Program-made: the position numbers and the translations under genes
Source of the DNA: Acidimicrobiia bacterium
GTDB taxonomy: Bacteria > Actinomycetota > Acidimicrobiia > Acidimicrobiales > Acidimicrobilacustridaceae
Direction: 5' to 3'
DNA: 16,453 bases
Assembly: GCA_016462055.1 (NCBI GenBank)
Contig: JAEMTX010000005.1
Location: 1 to 16,453, forward strand
In this document: positions 1-6,973 of the stretch, in pieces
How positions within the stretch are numbered: position 1 is the first letter of the stretch
How the letters are laid out: each line of letters opens with the position of its first letter
The notes under the pieces: generated by a model
The model's database searches: none
Seen by the model: the letters and a program-made list of their open reading frames with translations, nothing else
What the model was told of the DNA's origin: nothing

Positions 1-471
1 CTCGATGGTTGTCCGACCAAAGCGATCATCGCCCCGGGTGTTGTCGATGCACGCCGATGCCTTGCCTGGTTGGTGCAAGCCGAAGGGTCCTTCCCGATCG
101 AATTCCGCGAAGCTCTCGGTGACCGGGTATATGGCTGCGATGAATGTCAGGAAGTTTGTCCACCCGCTCGGCGCAGCCCTCAAGCGAGTCAGAACGTCGA
201 GACCGATACAGCGTGGGTTGAGTTGTTGTGGATGTTGAGCGCAACCGACGAAGAACTGATCACAAAACTCGGGCGCTGGTATATCCCGCGTCGCGATCCT
301 CGGTACCTTCGCCGCAACGCGTTACTTGCTCTTGGCAATAGTGCGGACCCCAACGATGCCGAGGTCCGCTCGGTCGTGCATCGTTTTGTTTCCAGCGAAG
401 ACGAAATGCTGAGCGAGCATGCGCAGTGGGCGCATGAACGGCTCGAGGGTCGGGCGCAGGTAGCGACGTGA
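1..471 (+). CDS. queG: Epoxyqueuosine reductase QueG, C-terminal part (5' end outside window)
   Basis: QueG reduces epoxyqueuosine to queuosine in the wobble base of certain tRNAs, using cobalamin and two [4Fe-4S] clusters. The reading frame is open from base 1, so the N-terminal catalytic part lies upstream. The visible 156 residues begin inside the ferredoxin-like region: a Cys-Pro at residues 4-5 followed by an APGVVDARRC stretch, then the second cluster signature YGCDECQEVCP with Cys46, Cys49 and Cys53. After this comes a HEAT-like tail with RYLRRNALLALGN at about 101-113, which is typical of QueG. The stop TGA overlaps the GTG start of the next gene (GTGA, 468-471), so the two are probably translated together. 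The frame is intact. Identification is firm from the cluster and tail motifs; the missing N-terminus cannot be judged. Confidence 0.93.
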   Translation, partial: LDGCPTKAIIAPGVVDARRCLAWLVQAEGSFPIEFREALGDRVYGCDECQEVCPPARRSPQASQNVETDTAWVELLWMLSATDEELITKLGRWYIPRRDPRYLRRNALLALGNSADPNDAEVRSVVHRFVSSEDEMLSEHAQWAHERLEGRAQVAT

Positions 472-1598
472 AGCACCTGCTCGTAACGAATGACTTTCCG
501 CCGAAAGTGGGCGGCATTCAGAATTATTTGTGGGAGCTATGGCGACGACTTCCACCAGACTCAACTGCGGTGTTGACCACACCGCATAGCGGGGCTGATG
601 CATTTGATGCACAGCAACCGATTCGCATCGAACGAGACCGCGCAAAAGTACTGCTGCCGACACGAGCGTTCGCTCGTCGAATCAATGCTCTTGCCGCCGA
701 ACTCAATGCCGACCTTGTTCTGCTCGATCCAGCGGTTCCGTTGGGGATTCTTGGGAAATGGCTTGAGCGGCCCTATGGCGTGGTGGTTCATGGCGCCGAA
801 GTAACGGTCCCTGGTCGTATTCCGCTCGCGAGTTCGGTATTGCGGCGCGTGCTTTGTAATGCTCATGTCGTTGTTGCTGCTGGTGGTTACCCCGCGGCCG
901 AAGCGCATCGTTGTGCAGGGATCGAGTTGCCAACAATTGTTGTGCCACCGGGGGTCGCGACAGATCGCTTTGTGCCGATCGACGCGATGGCAAAGCGCAA
1001 GGCTCGCCAACGTCTCGGTTTCGATACCGACGCTCCGTTAGTCGTTGGACTGAGTCGATTAGTCCCTCGGAAAGGTTTCGACGTTCTTATCGATGCAGCA
1101 GCGGTGGTGGCCAAGCGTCGACCCACCTTGCAAATAGCAATTGCCGGCTCAGGTCGAGATCGGTCACGCCTTGAGCGAAGAGCCCGCCGAGCAGGGAGCC
1201 CGGTGCGCTTCTTGGGTCGAATCGACGACACCGAGAGCGCTGAGTTGCTTGCGTCGGCCGATGTGTTCGCCATGCTGTGTCGCGATCGTTGGGCGGGCCT
1301 GGAACAAGAAGGATTCGGCATCGTGTTCCTCGAGGCATCGGCATGCTCGGTGCCGGTCATTGCCGGTCGAAGCGGTGGTTCAGCCGAAGCAGTGGTCGAC
1401 GAAACGACCGGTATCGTCATTGATCGACCGAAGAACGTGACTGAAGTGGCAGCAGCAATCGAACGACTCCTTGATGATCCTGAACTGGCACAACGATTGG
1501 GTCATGCTGGTCGAGTGCGAGCGGAACACGAGTTCACCTACGACCGCTTAGCCGCGTTCTTGCACAACGAACTTCAACAACTTGGCCCACAGAAATGA
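468..1598 (+). CDS. pimB: PimB-like GT4 mannosyltransferase (phosphatidylinositol monomannoside mannosyltransferase)
   Basis: A 376-residue GT-B fold glycosyltransferase of family GT4. The N-terminus carries TNDFPPKVGGIQNYL (7-21), the hallmark of actinobacterial PimB, which adds the second mannose from GDP-mannose to phosphatidylinositol monomannoside at the cytoplasmic membrane face. Other visible family features are HGAE (108-111), a donor-site SRLVPRKGFD with Arg197 and Lys202, and an E-x7-E motif (Glu281, Glu289) inside EGFGIVFLEAS preceded by CRDRW. Length matches the family. The GTG start is chosen because it gives the expected N-terminus and overlaps the queG stop by 4 nt; the stop overlaps the next ATG (ATGA, 1595-1598). 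A related GT4 acting on another lipid acceptor is the main alternative, since acceptor specificity cannot be read from sequence alone. Confidence 0.85.
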   Translation: MKHLLVTNDFPPKVGGIQNYLWELWRRLPPDSTAVLTTPHSGADAFDAQQPIRIERDRAKVLLPTRAFARRINALAAELNADLVLLDPAVPLGILGKWLERPYGVVVHGAEVTVPGRIPLASSVLRRVLCNAHVVVAAGGYPAAEAHRCAGIELPTIVVPPGVATDRFVPIDAMAKRKARQRLGFDTDAPLVVGLSRLVPRKGFDVLIDAAAVVAKRRPTLQIAIAGSGRDRSRLERRARRAGSPVRFLGRIDDTESAELLASADVFAMLCRDRWAGLEQEGFGIVFLEASACSVPVIAGRSGGSAEAVVDETTGIVIDRPKNVTEVAAAIERLLDDPELAQRLGHAGRVRAEHEFTYDRLAAFLHNELQQLGPQK

Positions 1599-2152
1599 CG
1601 ACAGGCATGACGCCCACATCGCCAGCACCCGACACGCAAGGAATGGCCGCTCCTGCTGGTCGCGGAATCCTGAGCACCACCGTTGTCGGCACGGCACTCT
1701 TTACAATTATTGGGCTCGGCGCCGCTGTCTGGCGAGACTCGCTTACTTCGTTCTACGTGGCGATTTCGTTGCTCGAGTTCTTCGTGGGGGTGGCCGTGTT
1801 CGCGTTGGCATTCCTCCGAGCAGTTGATCGGAGTCGAACCGAATCAATCGGAATCGGCGGGCTCTTCTTTGCTTCAGGGTCGGCACCAAAACGCGTCCAG
1901 GTCATTCTCATGATTTCGCTATCGGTGCAGGTGGTGGTTTCGGTTCTGGTGGCATCGCTGCACCTCTATACCGCCCTGGCCTTTGGGGTACTTGCCCCGA
2001 TGTGGGCGTTGGGCTTCACCGGCCTGTGGGTGGCGGCCTACGGCCGGTTCCCTGAGCGAGCACCCGAGCCCACCTTGGCCGCTCGCCGAGACGCAGCGCG
2101 ACGAGTGCACAAACAAGCCGCACCGAAAACGTCTGCAGACGACGCGGAGTAG
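1595..2152 (+). CDS. Four-helix integral membrane protein of unknown function
   Basis: I do not recognise this 185-residue protein. It has a short Pro/Ala-rich N-terminal tail (1-22) and four hydrophobic segments at about 26-46, 52-75, 101-122 and 126-149. The C-terminal tail (150-185) is charged and rich in Arg, Ala and Glu. A soluble loop of about 25 residues separates helices 2 and 3. No catalytic motif or signal peptidase site is visible. Its ATG lies inside the stop codon of pimB (ATGA), so it is almost certainly co-translated with that mannosyltransferase and may serve the same envelope pathway, but that is only inference from position. The coding frame is intact. Confidence 0.8.
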   Translation: MTTGMTPTSPAPDTQGMAAPAGRGILSTTVVGTALFTIIGLGAAVWRDSLTSFYVAISLLEFFVGVAVFALAFLRAVDRSRTESIGIGGLFFASGSAPKRVQVILMISLSVQVVVSVLVASLHLYTALAFGVLAPMWALGFTGLWVAAYGRFPERAPEPTLAARRDAARRVHKQAAPKTSADDAE

Positions 2153-2160
2153 CCGCGGGG

Positions 2161-2166
2161 TAGGGT
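2161..2166 (+). promoter_or_regulatory. Candidate -10 box (TAGGGT) for a leaderless transcript
   Basis: TAGGGT matches the actinobacterial TANNNT -10 consensus and sits exactly 6 nt before the ATG at 2173. A transcript starting 7 nt after the box would begin at the ATG itself. The GGTGAGG sequence here is too close to the ATG to work as a normal Shine-Dalgarno. No convincing -35 element is visible. Confidence 0.45.
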
Positions 2167-2172
2167 GAGGTC

Positions 2173-2637
2173 ATGTCGGAAAAGGCCAAAGAACAGATCC
2201 GGATCGATGCTTCGGTCGAGCGTTGCTTTGCAACATTGGTTGATTTCGCCTCGTATCCGGAATGGGCGGGCGACCTCAAAGAGGTCACTGTTGTAGAGAC
2301 CGACGCTGACAACCGATCCGTTGTTGTTGAATATCGCGCTGCTGCGATGGGTCGCAGCACCACCTACCAGCTTCGTTACGACTATTCGGCCGCTCCTCAC
2401 CGACTTGGCTGGGAACTGGTTGAAGGCGATCTTCCCCGGGAACTCGATGGTGCGTATGTACTCACGGCCGCCGATGGCGAAGCAGCCACCGATGTTGTCT
2501 ACGAATTAGCAATCGACTTGGTCTACCCGATCCCAGGCTTCGTAAAGCGTCGCGCCGAGGGCCGCATCATCAAAACGGCATTGAGCGAACTGAAGGCACG
2601 GGTCGAAGGTTCGCCCCGCCCAAGCGACGACGACTGA
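2173..2637 (+). CDS. SRPBCC-fold protein (polyketide cyclase/dehydrase, START-like)
   Basis: A 154-residue soluble protein of the SRPBCC superfamily, whose helix-grip fold forms a hydrophobic ligand cavity. The opening EQIRIDASVERCFATLVDFA (first strand and helix) and YPEWAGDLKEVTVVETD (28-44) are typical of the actinobacterial polyketide-cyclase branch. A long C-terminal helix (about 121-146) closes the cavity in this fold. The family often binds lipids or aromatic compounds, but the ligand here is unknown. The ATG is chosen because it starts just before the first strand and is preceded by a TANNNT box at leaderless distance. A small gene follows after 12 nt, probably in the same transcript. 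Family assignment is good; function is unassigned. Confidence 0.85.
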   Translation: MSEKAKEQIRIDASVERCFATLVDFASYPEWAGDLKEVTVVETDADNRSVVVEYRAAAMGRSTTYQLRYDYSAAPHRLGWELVEGDLPRELDGAYVLTAADGEAATDVVYELAIDLVYPIPGFVKRRAEGRIIKTALSELKARVEGSPRPSDDD

Positions 2638-2649
2638 GCACCTCGGTCC

Positions 2650-2868
2650 ATGGCGCCTGATGAAGACGCGATGCGGGCCGCAGCTCGTGAACTCATAGCT
2701 GCGGGACGCTCATTCCTCGATGCTGCAGAAGCGCTTCTTGATGATCCTGCTACCACCGAACGAGTTGTGGCGATGATGTCAGTTGTCTCAAAGCAAGTGC
2801 AGCGAGTCGTGAGCGATGCAGCCAATGACCTCCCAAAACGGGCGCCGAAGACGCGCAAAAATACCTGA
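2650..2868 (+). CDS. Small Ala-rich helical protein of unknown function
   Basis: A 72-residue protein that I do not recognise. It is predicted mostly helical, with an acidic Ala-rich first half (AARELIAAGRSFLDAAEALL, 11-30), a second helix containing VVAMMSVVSKQVQRVV (39-54), and a basic tail ending in KRAPKTRKNT. There is no signal peptide, membrane segment or metal motif. It starts 12 nt after the SRPBCC stop, and the pair is probably one operon. Support for its being real: it fills an otherwise empty gap, has codon use like its neighbours, and no better frame exists on either strand. No ribosome binding site is obvious, so translation may depend on the upstream gene. Confidence 0.6.
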   Translation: MAPDEDAMRAAARELIAAGRSFLDAAEALLDDPATTERVVAMMSVVSKQVQRVVSDAANDLPKRAPKTRKNT

Positions 2869-2917
2869 GCAGGCATTCGGCTCGAGGCCTACGCTCGTTG
2901 TTGTAGTGCTGACAATT

Positions 2918-2924
2918 GAGGAGG
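2918..2924 (+). promoter_or_regulatory. Strong Shine-Dalgarno (GAGGAGG)
   Basis: GAGGAGG lies 4 nt before the ATG at 2929. It is one of only two clear Shine-Dalgarno sites at a gene start in this window, and it fixes the start of the Vms1-like gene. The 60 nt upstream (2869-2928) probably also holds this gene's promoter, but no box stands out. Confidence 0.7.
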
Positions 2925-2928
2925 CTCC

Positions 2929-4047
2929 ATGACCGTGATCACCGAAGCATCGATCAAGGAATTGGCAGGGTTCAAGAGCTCGGATGCACCAGTTCTGAGT
3001 TGTTATCTCGATGTCGATGGCCGCAAACATGTTCGACCGAAGGAGTACCTTCTCGAACTTGAGTCACTAAAGAAAAAACTGTTGGTCACACACAAAGATC
3101 AAGACTTCAGCGCCGACTTTGCGCTCATGTCAGAGCATGTTCGAACGCAACTTGATCGGCACGGAGTCCGTGGAATCGCGATGTTTTCCTGCGCGGCAAA
3201 AAACTATTGGAAGGTAATTGCGCTTCCTGTTCCTGTAGCGAATCGCCTGTCGGCGAATCAATCCCCGGTCGTTGGGCCGCTTGAAGCAATCGTTCATGAA
3301 CTCGAACCACTTGGCGTTCTTCTTGTTGATCGCCAACGTGCCCGCATGTTTATTTTTCAGTTTGGCGAGGTCGTCGAACGAACCGAACTTTTCGAGCCAC
3401 TTCCGCGAGAATACGACCGTCGCGATGACGCCAGTCGAGGTTCTCGCGAACGCGAACAACATCACATTGACGAGTTGGCCCAGCAACATTTTCGACATTC
3501 AGCCGAGGTCGTCTTTCGCCTCTTTCAGGAAAAAGGTTTTGGGCACTTGAGTATTGGTGCCACTGACGATGTGCATGCTGCCCTCGAGCACCACTTGCAT
3601 CCGTATCTTCGCGAACGTTTGGCCCCACGCATTCATGTTCCTGTCGCTGCCAGCGAGACCGATATCGCGAAGGCTGTGTTCGAGATCGAGCACCTGGTGG
3701 AGATCGAGCGCGAGCAGTCAATGGTCTTGAAATTGCGCGATACACTGGGCGCCGGTTCAAAGGCCGTGGCCGGACTCGGGGCAGTTCTTGATCGGCTCAA
3801 CGAGCGGAGGGTGGCAACGCTTCTCATATCAAACGGATTTGAGCAGTCGGGATGGAGCTGTGCGTGTGGAGCATTGGCGGTGAAAGGCCCGAAGTGCCCC
3901 GTCGATGGCCAAGAAATGAGTCGGGTCGACGACGTTGTGAGCGATGCGGTTGATGTGGCCCTGCTTGAAGGGGCTCAGATTGTGACCTGTGAAGGCAACG
4001 CCGACCTCGATGTCCATGGACGCATCGGGGCGCTTCTTCGCTATTGA
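2929..4047 (+). CDS. Vms1/eRF1-like protein, bacterial archaeo-eukaryotic release-factor family (baeRF)
   Basis: A 372-residue protein with the layout of the bacterial eRF1/Vms1-like (baeRF) proteins. Residues 1-110 are a mixed N-terminal domain; 112-240 an RNase-H-like middle domain with GVLLVDRQRARMFIFQFGEV (129-148); 240-372 an L7Ae/eRF1-domain-3-like region ending in GRIGALLRY, close to the end of archaeal and eukaryal release factors. In eukaryotes Vms1 releases peptides from stalled ribosomes, so ribosome rescue or peptidyl-tRNA cleavage is possible. The segment where eRF1 has its GGQ loop (about 160-180) is highly charged, with Gln177 but no GGQ triplet. Cys311, Cys313 and Cys323 in the C-terminal domain resemble a partial zinc knuckle. 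It stands alone with its own Shine-Dalgarno. The family call is fairly sure; activity is unproven. Confidence 0.75.
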   Translation: MTVITEASIKELAGFKSSDAPVLSCYLDVDGRKHVRPKEYLLELESLKKKLLVTHKDQDFSADFALMSEHVRTQLDRHGVRGIAMFSCAAKNYWKVIALPVPVANRLSANQSPVVGPLEAIVHELEPLGVLLVDRQRARMFIFQFGEVVERTELFEPLPREYDRRDDASRGSREREQHHIDELAQQHFRHSAEVVFRLFQEKGFGHLSIGATDDVHAALEHHLHPYLRERLAPRIHVPVAASETDIAKAVFEIEHLVEIEREQSMVLKLRDTLGAGSKAVAGLGAVLDRLNERRVATLLISNGFEQSGWSCACGALAVKGPKCPVDGQEMSRVDDVVSDAVDVALLEGAQIVTCEGNADLDVHGRIGALLRY

Positions 4048-4093
4048 ACGGGGAAGATTCTCCGAAGGTTGCTTTCTGAGGCACCGGATGGGC

Positions 4094-4099
4094 TAATCA
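4094..4099 (+). promoter_or_regulatory. Weak candidate -10 box (TAATCA) before ROK kinase
   Basis: TAATCA ends 7 nt before the GTG at 4107, the same geometry as other starts here. It matches TANNNT except for the last base. A possible -35 TTGCTT (4069-4074) lies 19 nt upstream, which is a slightly long spacer. No Shine-Dalgarno precedes the GTG, so a leaderless transcript is plausible. Confidence 0.3.
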
Positions 4100-4106
4100 T
4101 TCACCT

Positions 4107-5006
4107 GTGAGTGAACGGCTGGTTGGAATCGACGTCGGTGGCACGAAGATGCTTGCAGTGGCGATTGATCGCTCGCGCCCCTCAGAGGTCCTTGCGATCC
4201 AGTCACGGCCAACTCCTTCAACAGCGAAGGCAGTGGTCGAGGCCGTAAGTGATCTCGCACGCGAGATGGAACTCGAGGGCCATCTCGGAGTCGGACTTGC
4301 CGGTCTTGTTGCCGATGGCGAGGTGCTCCGGTCGGCTCCAAATCTGCAATGCATGATCGACGTTCCGGTGCGAACGTTGCTCGTTGAAGACCTTGGTTGC
4401 TCGGTGGTTATCGACAACGACGCGACATGTGCACTTTTGGCCGAAATGACTGTCGGCGTTGCGCGTGGCGTCGATGACGTTGTTCTCGTGACGCTCGGAA
4501 CTGGAATTGGTGGGGGAGTAGCGATCGATGGATCAGTACGGCGAGGTGCACACGGATTCGCCGGTGAACCGGGTCACATGTGCCTCGACCCAAATGGTCC
4601 ACGTTGCGTGTGTGGGCGAAATGGTTGTTGGGAACGCTATGCATCTGGCGCCGGCGTGGTGTGGCTGGCACAACAGCGCGGAGTGAACATCGATCACAAC
4701 GGTCAGGCGATCACCGCCGAGGCGCTTGCCACTATGGCCCGTGCCGGCGATGCCGATTCACTTGCCATCTGGGGCGAATTCGCCGATTGGCTTGCTCTCG
4801 GTCTGGCCAATCTGGCCGATGTCCTCGACCCCGAACTCTTTGTGGTCGGCGGCGGACTCGTTGATGTCAGCGATCTCTACATCGACCGCACCCGTGAACG
4901 GTTTGTCGAGAGTGTCCTAGGCGGGCGGGCACGAACGCGAACTCGTATAGAGCCGGCGCTCTCAGGGTCTTCGGCGGGTGCGATCGGCGCCGCGCTACTC
5001 AACTAA
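4107..5006 (+). CDS. ROK-family sugar kinase, glucokinase-like
   Basis: A 299-residue ROK (repressor, ORF, kinase) family enzyme, probably phosphorylating glucose or a related sugar with ATP. The N-terminal phosphate loop is GIDVGGTKMLAVAID (7-21). DNDAT (103-107) provides the catalytic Asp105. GTGIGGGVAIDG (131-142) is the second nucleotide-contacting motif. The zinc site is complete: His157 in GEPGH, then CVCGRNGCWE with Cys167, Cys169 and Cys174. There is no N-terminal DNA-binding domain, so it is a kinase and not a ROK repressor. The GTG start is chosen because it places the ATP loop at the usual position. The stop TAA is also the first part of a candidate -10 box for the next gene. Glucokinase is the likeliest role; N-acetylsugar or fructose kinase cannot be excluded. 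Confidence 0.87.
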   Translation: MSERLVGIDVGGTKMLAVAIDRSRPSEVLAIQSRPTPSTAKAVVEAVSDLAREMELEGHLGVGLAGLVADGEVLRSAPNLQCMIDVPVRTLLVEDLGCSVVIDNDATCALLAEMTVGVARGVDDVVLVTLGTGIGGGVAIDGSVRRGAHGFAGEPGHMCLDPNGPRCVCGRNGCWERYASGAGVVWLAQQRGVNIDHNGQAITAEALATMARAGDADSLAIWGEFADWLALGLANLADVLDPELFVVGGGLVDVSDLYIDRTRERFVESVLGGRARTRTRIEPALSGSSAGAIGAALLN

Positions 5007-5009
5007 CCT
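5004..5009 (+). promoter_or_regulatory. Candidate -10 box (TAACCT) overlapping the ROK stop codon
   Basis: TAACCT fits TANNNT and ends 7 nt before the ATG at 5017. Its first three bases are the stop codon of the ROK kinase. No Shine-Dalgarno is present, so the aminotransferase may be made from a leaderless transcript in addition to any read-through from the kinase gene. No -35 box is evident. Confidence 0.4.
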
Positions 5010-5016
5010 CGCCTGT

Positions 5017-6195
5017 ATGGAGTTCCGCCGAATCAATGCGCTACCGCCGTATGTCTTCACCATCATCGACTCTCTGAAGGTTGAAGCGCGTCGGGCAGGC
5101 CACGATGTTATTGATCTTGGTTTCGGCAACCCAGACCTCCCGTCGCCCGACATTGCTGTTGAGAAGTTGTCCGAAGCGGCGCACAACTCGCGCAATCATC
5201 GGTATTCCTCGAGCCGAGGTATTCCGAAACTCCGTGAAGCAATCGCGGGCTATTACCAGTATCGGTTTGGGGTAACGCTCGATCCCGAAACTGAAGTAAT
5301 CAGCACCATCGGCGCCAAAGAGGGTTTCTCGCATCTGATGTGGACGCTGCTCCAGCCGGGCGACGCTGCACTCGTACCTTCGCCTTCGTATCCGATTCAC
5401 ATCTACGGTCCACTTTTCGCCGGCGCCGACATTCGTGAAGTACCGCTCGGTACCGGCCAAGACTTCTTCGACAATCTGCGCGAACAATGGGCGTACTCGT
5501 GGCCCAAGCCGCGGGTCATTGTGATGTCATTCCCGCATAATCCAACAACAACGTGTGTCGATCTTGATTTCATGCAAAAAGTTGTTGACTTCGCTCGTGA
5601 ACACGACGTCGTAGTTGTCCACGACAACGCCTACGCCGACATCGGTTTCGATGGCTATCGTCCTCCCTCGATTCTCCAGGCTGAGGGAGCCAAAGAAGTC
5701 GCGGTCGAGTTGTACTCAATGACAAAGTCATTTTCCATGGCCGGTTGGCGCGTGGCATTCATGCTGGGTCGCGCCGATGTTGTTGCCGCTCTCGCGAAGT
5801 TCAAGAGCTACCTCGACTACGGCACGTTTCAGCCCATTCAGATCGCCGCAACGGTCACACTCAACGAAGCTGCTGATTTCCCCACCGAAGTCAATGCGGT
5901 CTACCAAAAGCGTCGTGACCAGTTGTGCGACGGGCTGAAGCGCATTGGTTGGGATATCGAACCGCCGAAGGGCACGATGTTTGTATGGGCTCCGATTCCT
6001 GAGCAGTACAGCGACATGAAATCCATCGAATTCGCGTCCTTCTTAGTCAAAGAAGCGAATGTCGCCGTGTCGCCGGGCGTCGGGTTCGGTCGCGGCGGCG
6101 AAGGCTTTGTGCGGTTTGCGCTCATCGAGAACGAGCAGCGCACGCAACAAGCTGTCCGCAATCTCCGTGGGGCGCTCACTCGCCTCGAGAGTTAA
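5017..6195 (+). CDS. alaC: AlaC-like PLP-dependent aminotransferase (class I/II)
   Basis: A 392-residue fold-type I aminotransferase whose sequence follows E. coli AlaC closely: RINALPPYVFTI at the start, DLGFGNPD (34-41), SFPHNPT (171-177) with Asn175, HDNAYADI (202-209) with Asp203 and Tyr206, and the PLP lysine Lys237 in SMTKSFSMAGWR. The substrate carboxylate Arg366 lies in FVRFALIEN. AlaC makes alanine from pyruvate and glutamate; close relatives act as LL-diaminopimelate or other aminotransferases, so substrate is not certain. The ATG at 5017 is preferred to a GTG at 4978, which would run 29 nt into the ROK gene and add residues absent from the family. An ACT-domain gene follows after 93 nt, in keeping with amino acid metabolism. 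Confidence 0.85.
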   Translation: MEFRRINALPPYVFTIIDSLKVEARRAGHDVIDLGFGNPDLPSPDIAVEKLSEAAHNSRNHRYSSSRGIPKLREAIAGYYQYRFGVTLDPETEVISTIGAKEGFSHLMWTLLQPGDAALVPSPSYPIHIYGPLFAGADIREVPLGTGQDFFDNLREQWAYSWPKPRVIVMSFPHNPTTTCVDLDFMQKVVDFAREHDVVVVHDNAYADIGFDGYRPPSILQAEGAKEVAVELYSMTKSFSMAGWRVAFMLGRADVVAALAKFKSYLDYGTFQPIQIAATVTLNEAADFPTEVNAVYQKRRDQLCDGLKRIGWDIEPPKGTMFVWAPIPEQYSDMKSIEFASFLVKEANVAVSPGVGFGRGGEGFVRFALIENEQRTQQAVRNLRGALTRLES

Positions 6196-6276
6196 CTCAC
6201 CGAGCGTTTACTCCCTCAGGGGTTGCAGTTCTTGCTGATGTCGCCATTGCGAAACACGGCGTTCATCCTCGATTCG

Positions 6277-6282
6277 TAGGTT
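6277..6282 (+). promoter_or_regulatory. Candidate -10 box (TAGGTT) for a leaderless transcript
   Basis: TAGGTT matches TANNNT and lies exactly 6 nt before the ATG at 6289, the spacing expected for a transcript starting at the ATG. No Shine-Dalgarno is present. The rest of the 93-nt gap (6196-6276) has no recognisable element or good hairpin. Confidence 0.45.
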
Positions 6283-6288
6283 GTCCTT

Positions 6289-6969
6289 ATGTCTCAGACC
6301 TACATCCTTCGAGTGTGGATGCCCGATCGGCCCGGTGCGCTTGGTGCACTCGCAAGTCGCATTGGTGCGGTGGGCGGCGACGTTACGGGGATCGACATTC
6401 TTGAGCGCGGCGCTGGACGAGCGATCGACGAACTCGTCATCGAATTAGCCGATAGTGCACTCGTTGAGTCACTTATTGCCGAGATTCATCAGGTTGACGG
6501 TGTCGATATCGAAAGCATTCGTCCCGCGGCCGAAGCGCTTCACGATCCTCGGGTCGATGCGCTTGAAACTGCGGCACTTTTAGTTGGCGCGTCAACTCCG
6601 TCGACCGCGCTCGACGAATTATGTATCCACGGCGTTCGAACCGTTGGCGCCCATTGGGGAGTTATTCTCGAACTCTCAAGCGGTTCCATAACTTCGGAAG
6701 TCGGTGAGTGTCCGCCGGCTGCGTGGATCGCAGCATTTGTCGCCGGAAGTCAGTCCTCGGCTCGCGTCTCCGATGGAGATACGGGTCCCTCTGACATGGT
6801 GTGGGCTCCGTTGCCTGCGGCGGGACGCGTGCTCGTGATGGGTCGGAACGGAGAATCGTTCCGGGCTCGTGAACGGAGGCAGGCGGCCGCACTGGCTCGG
6901 ATCGTCGACACGAGGTTTCGAGAATTGGTGAACTTGTCACGTCAGCGCCACCCTTCAGTGACTGATTGA
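6289..6969 (+). CDS. ACT-domain protein with a second, GAF-like region; function unknown
   Basis: A 226-residue protein. Residues 4-78 form a clear ACT domain: YILRVWMPDRPGALGALASR is the first strand and ligand-binding helix, and GGDVTGIDILE the second strand. ACT domains bind amino acids and regulate biosynthetic enzymes. Residues 88-215 are not attached to any enzyme I recognise; the order of strands and the ending VWAPLPAAGRVLVMGRNG plus a long helix (192-215) resemble the last part of a GAF-type sensor domain. It may therefore be a free-standing amino-acid-sensing regulator. It follows the AlaC-like gene, which fits, and ends 4 nt short of the convergent glycerol kinase stop. ACT is sure; the GAF resemblance is tentative. 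Confidence 0.8.
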   Translation: MSQTYILRVWMPDRPGALGALASRIGAVGGDVTGIDILERGAGRAIDELVIELADSALVESLIAEIHQVDGVDIESIRPAAEALHDPRVDALETAALLVGASTPSTALDELCIHGVRTVGAHWGVILELSSGSITSEVGECPPAAWIAAFVAGSQSSARVSDGDTGPSDMVWAPLPAAGRVLVMGRNGESFRARERRQAAALARIVDTRFRELVNLSRQRHPSVTD

Positions 6970-6973
6970 CCTC

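Noticed and set aside
4978..5016. GTG start giving the aminotransferase 13 extra residues
   Set aside because: It would overlap the ROK gene by 29 nt and precede the conserved N-terminus; the ATG at 5017 has a suitable -10 box.
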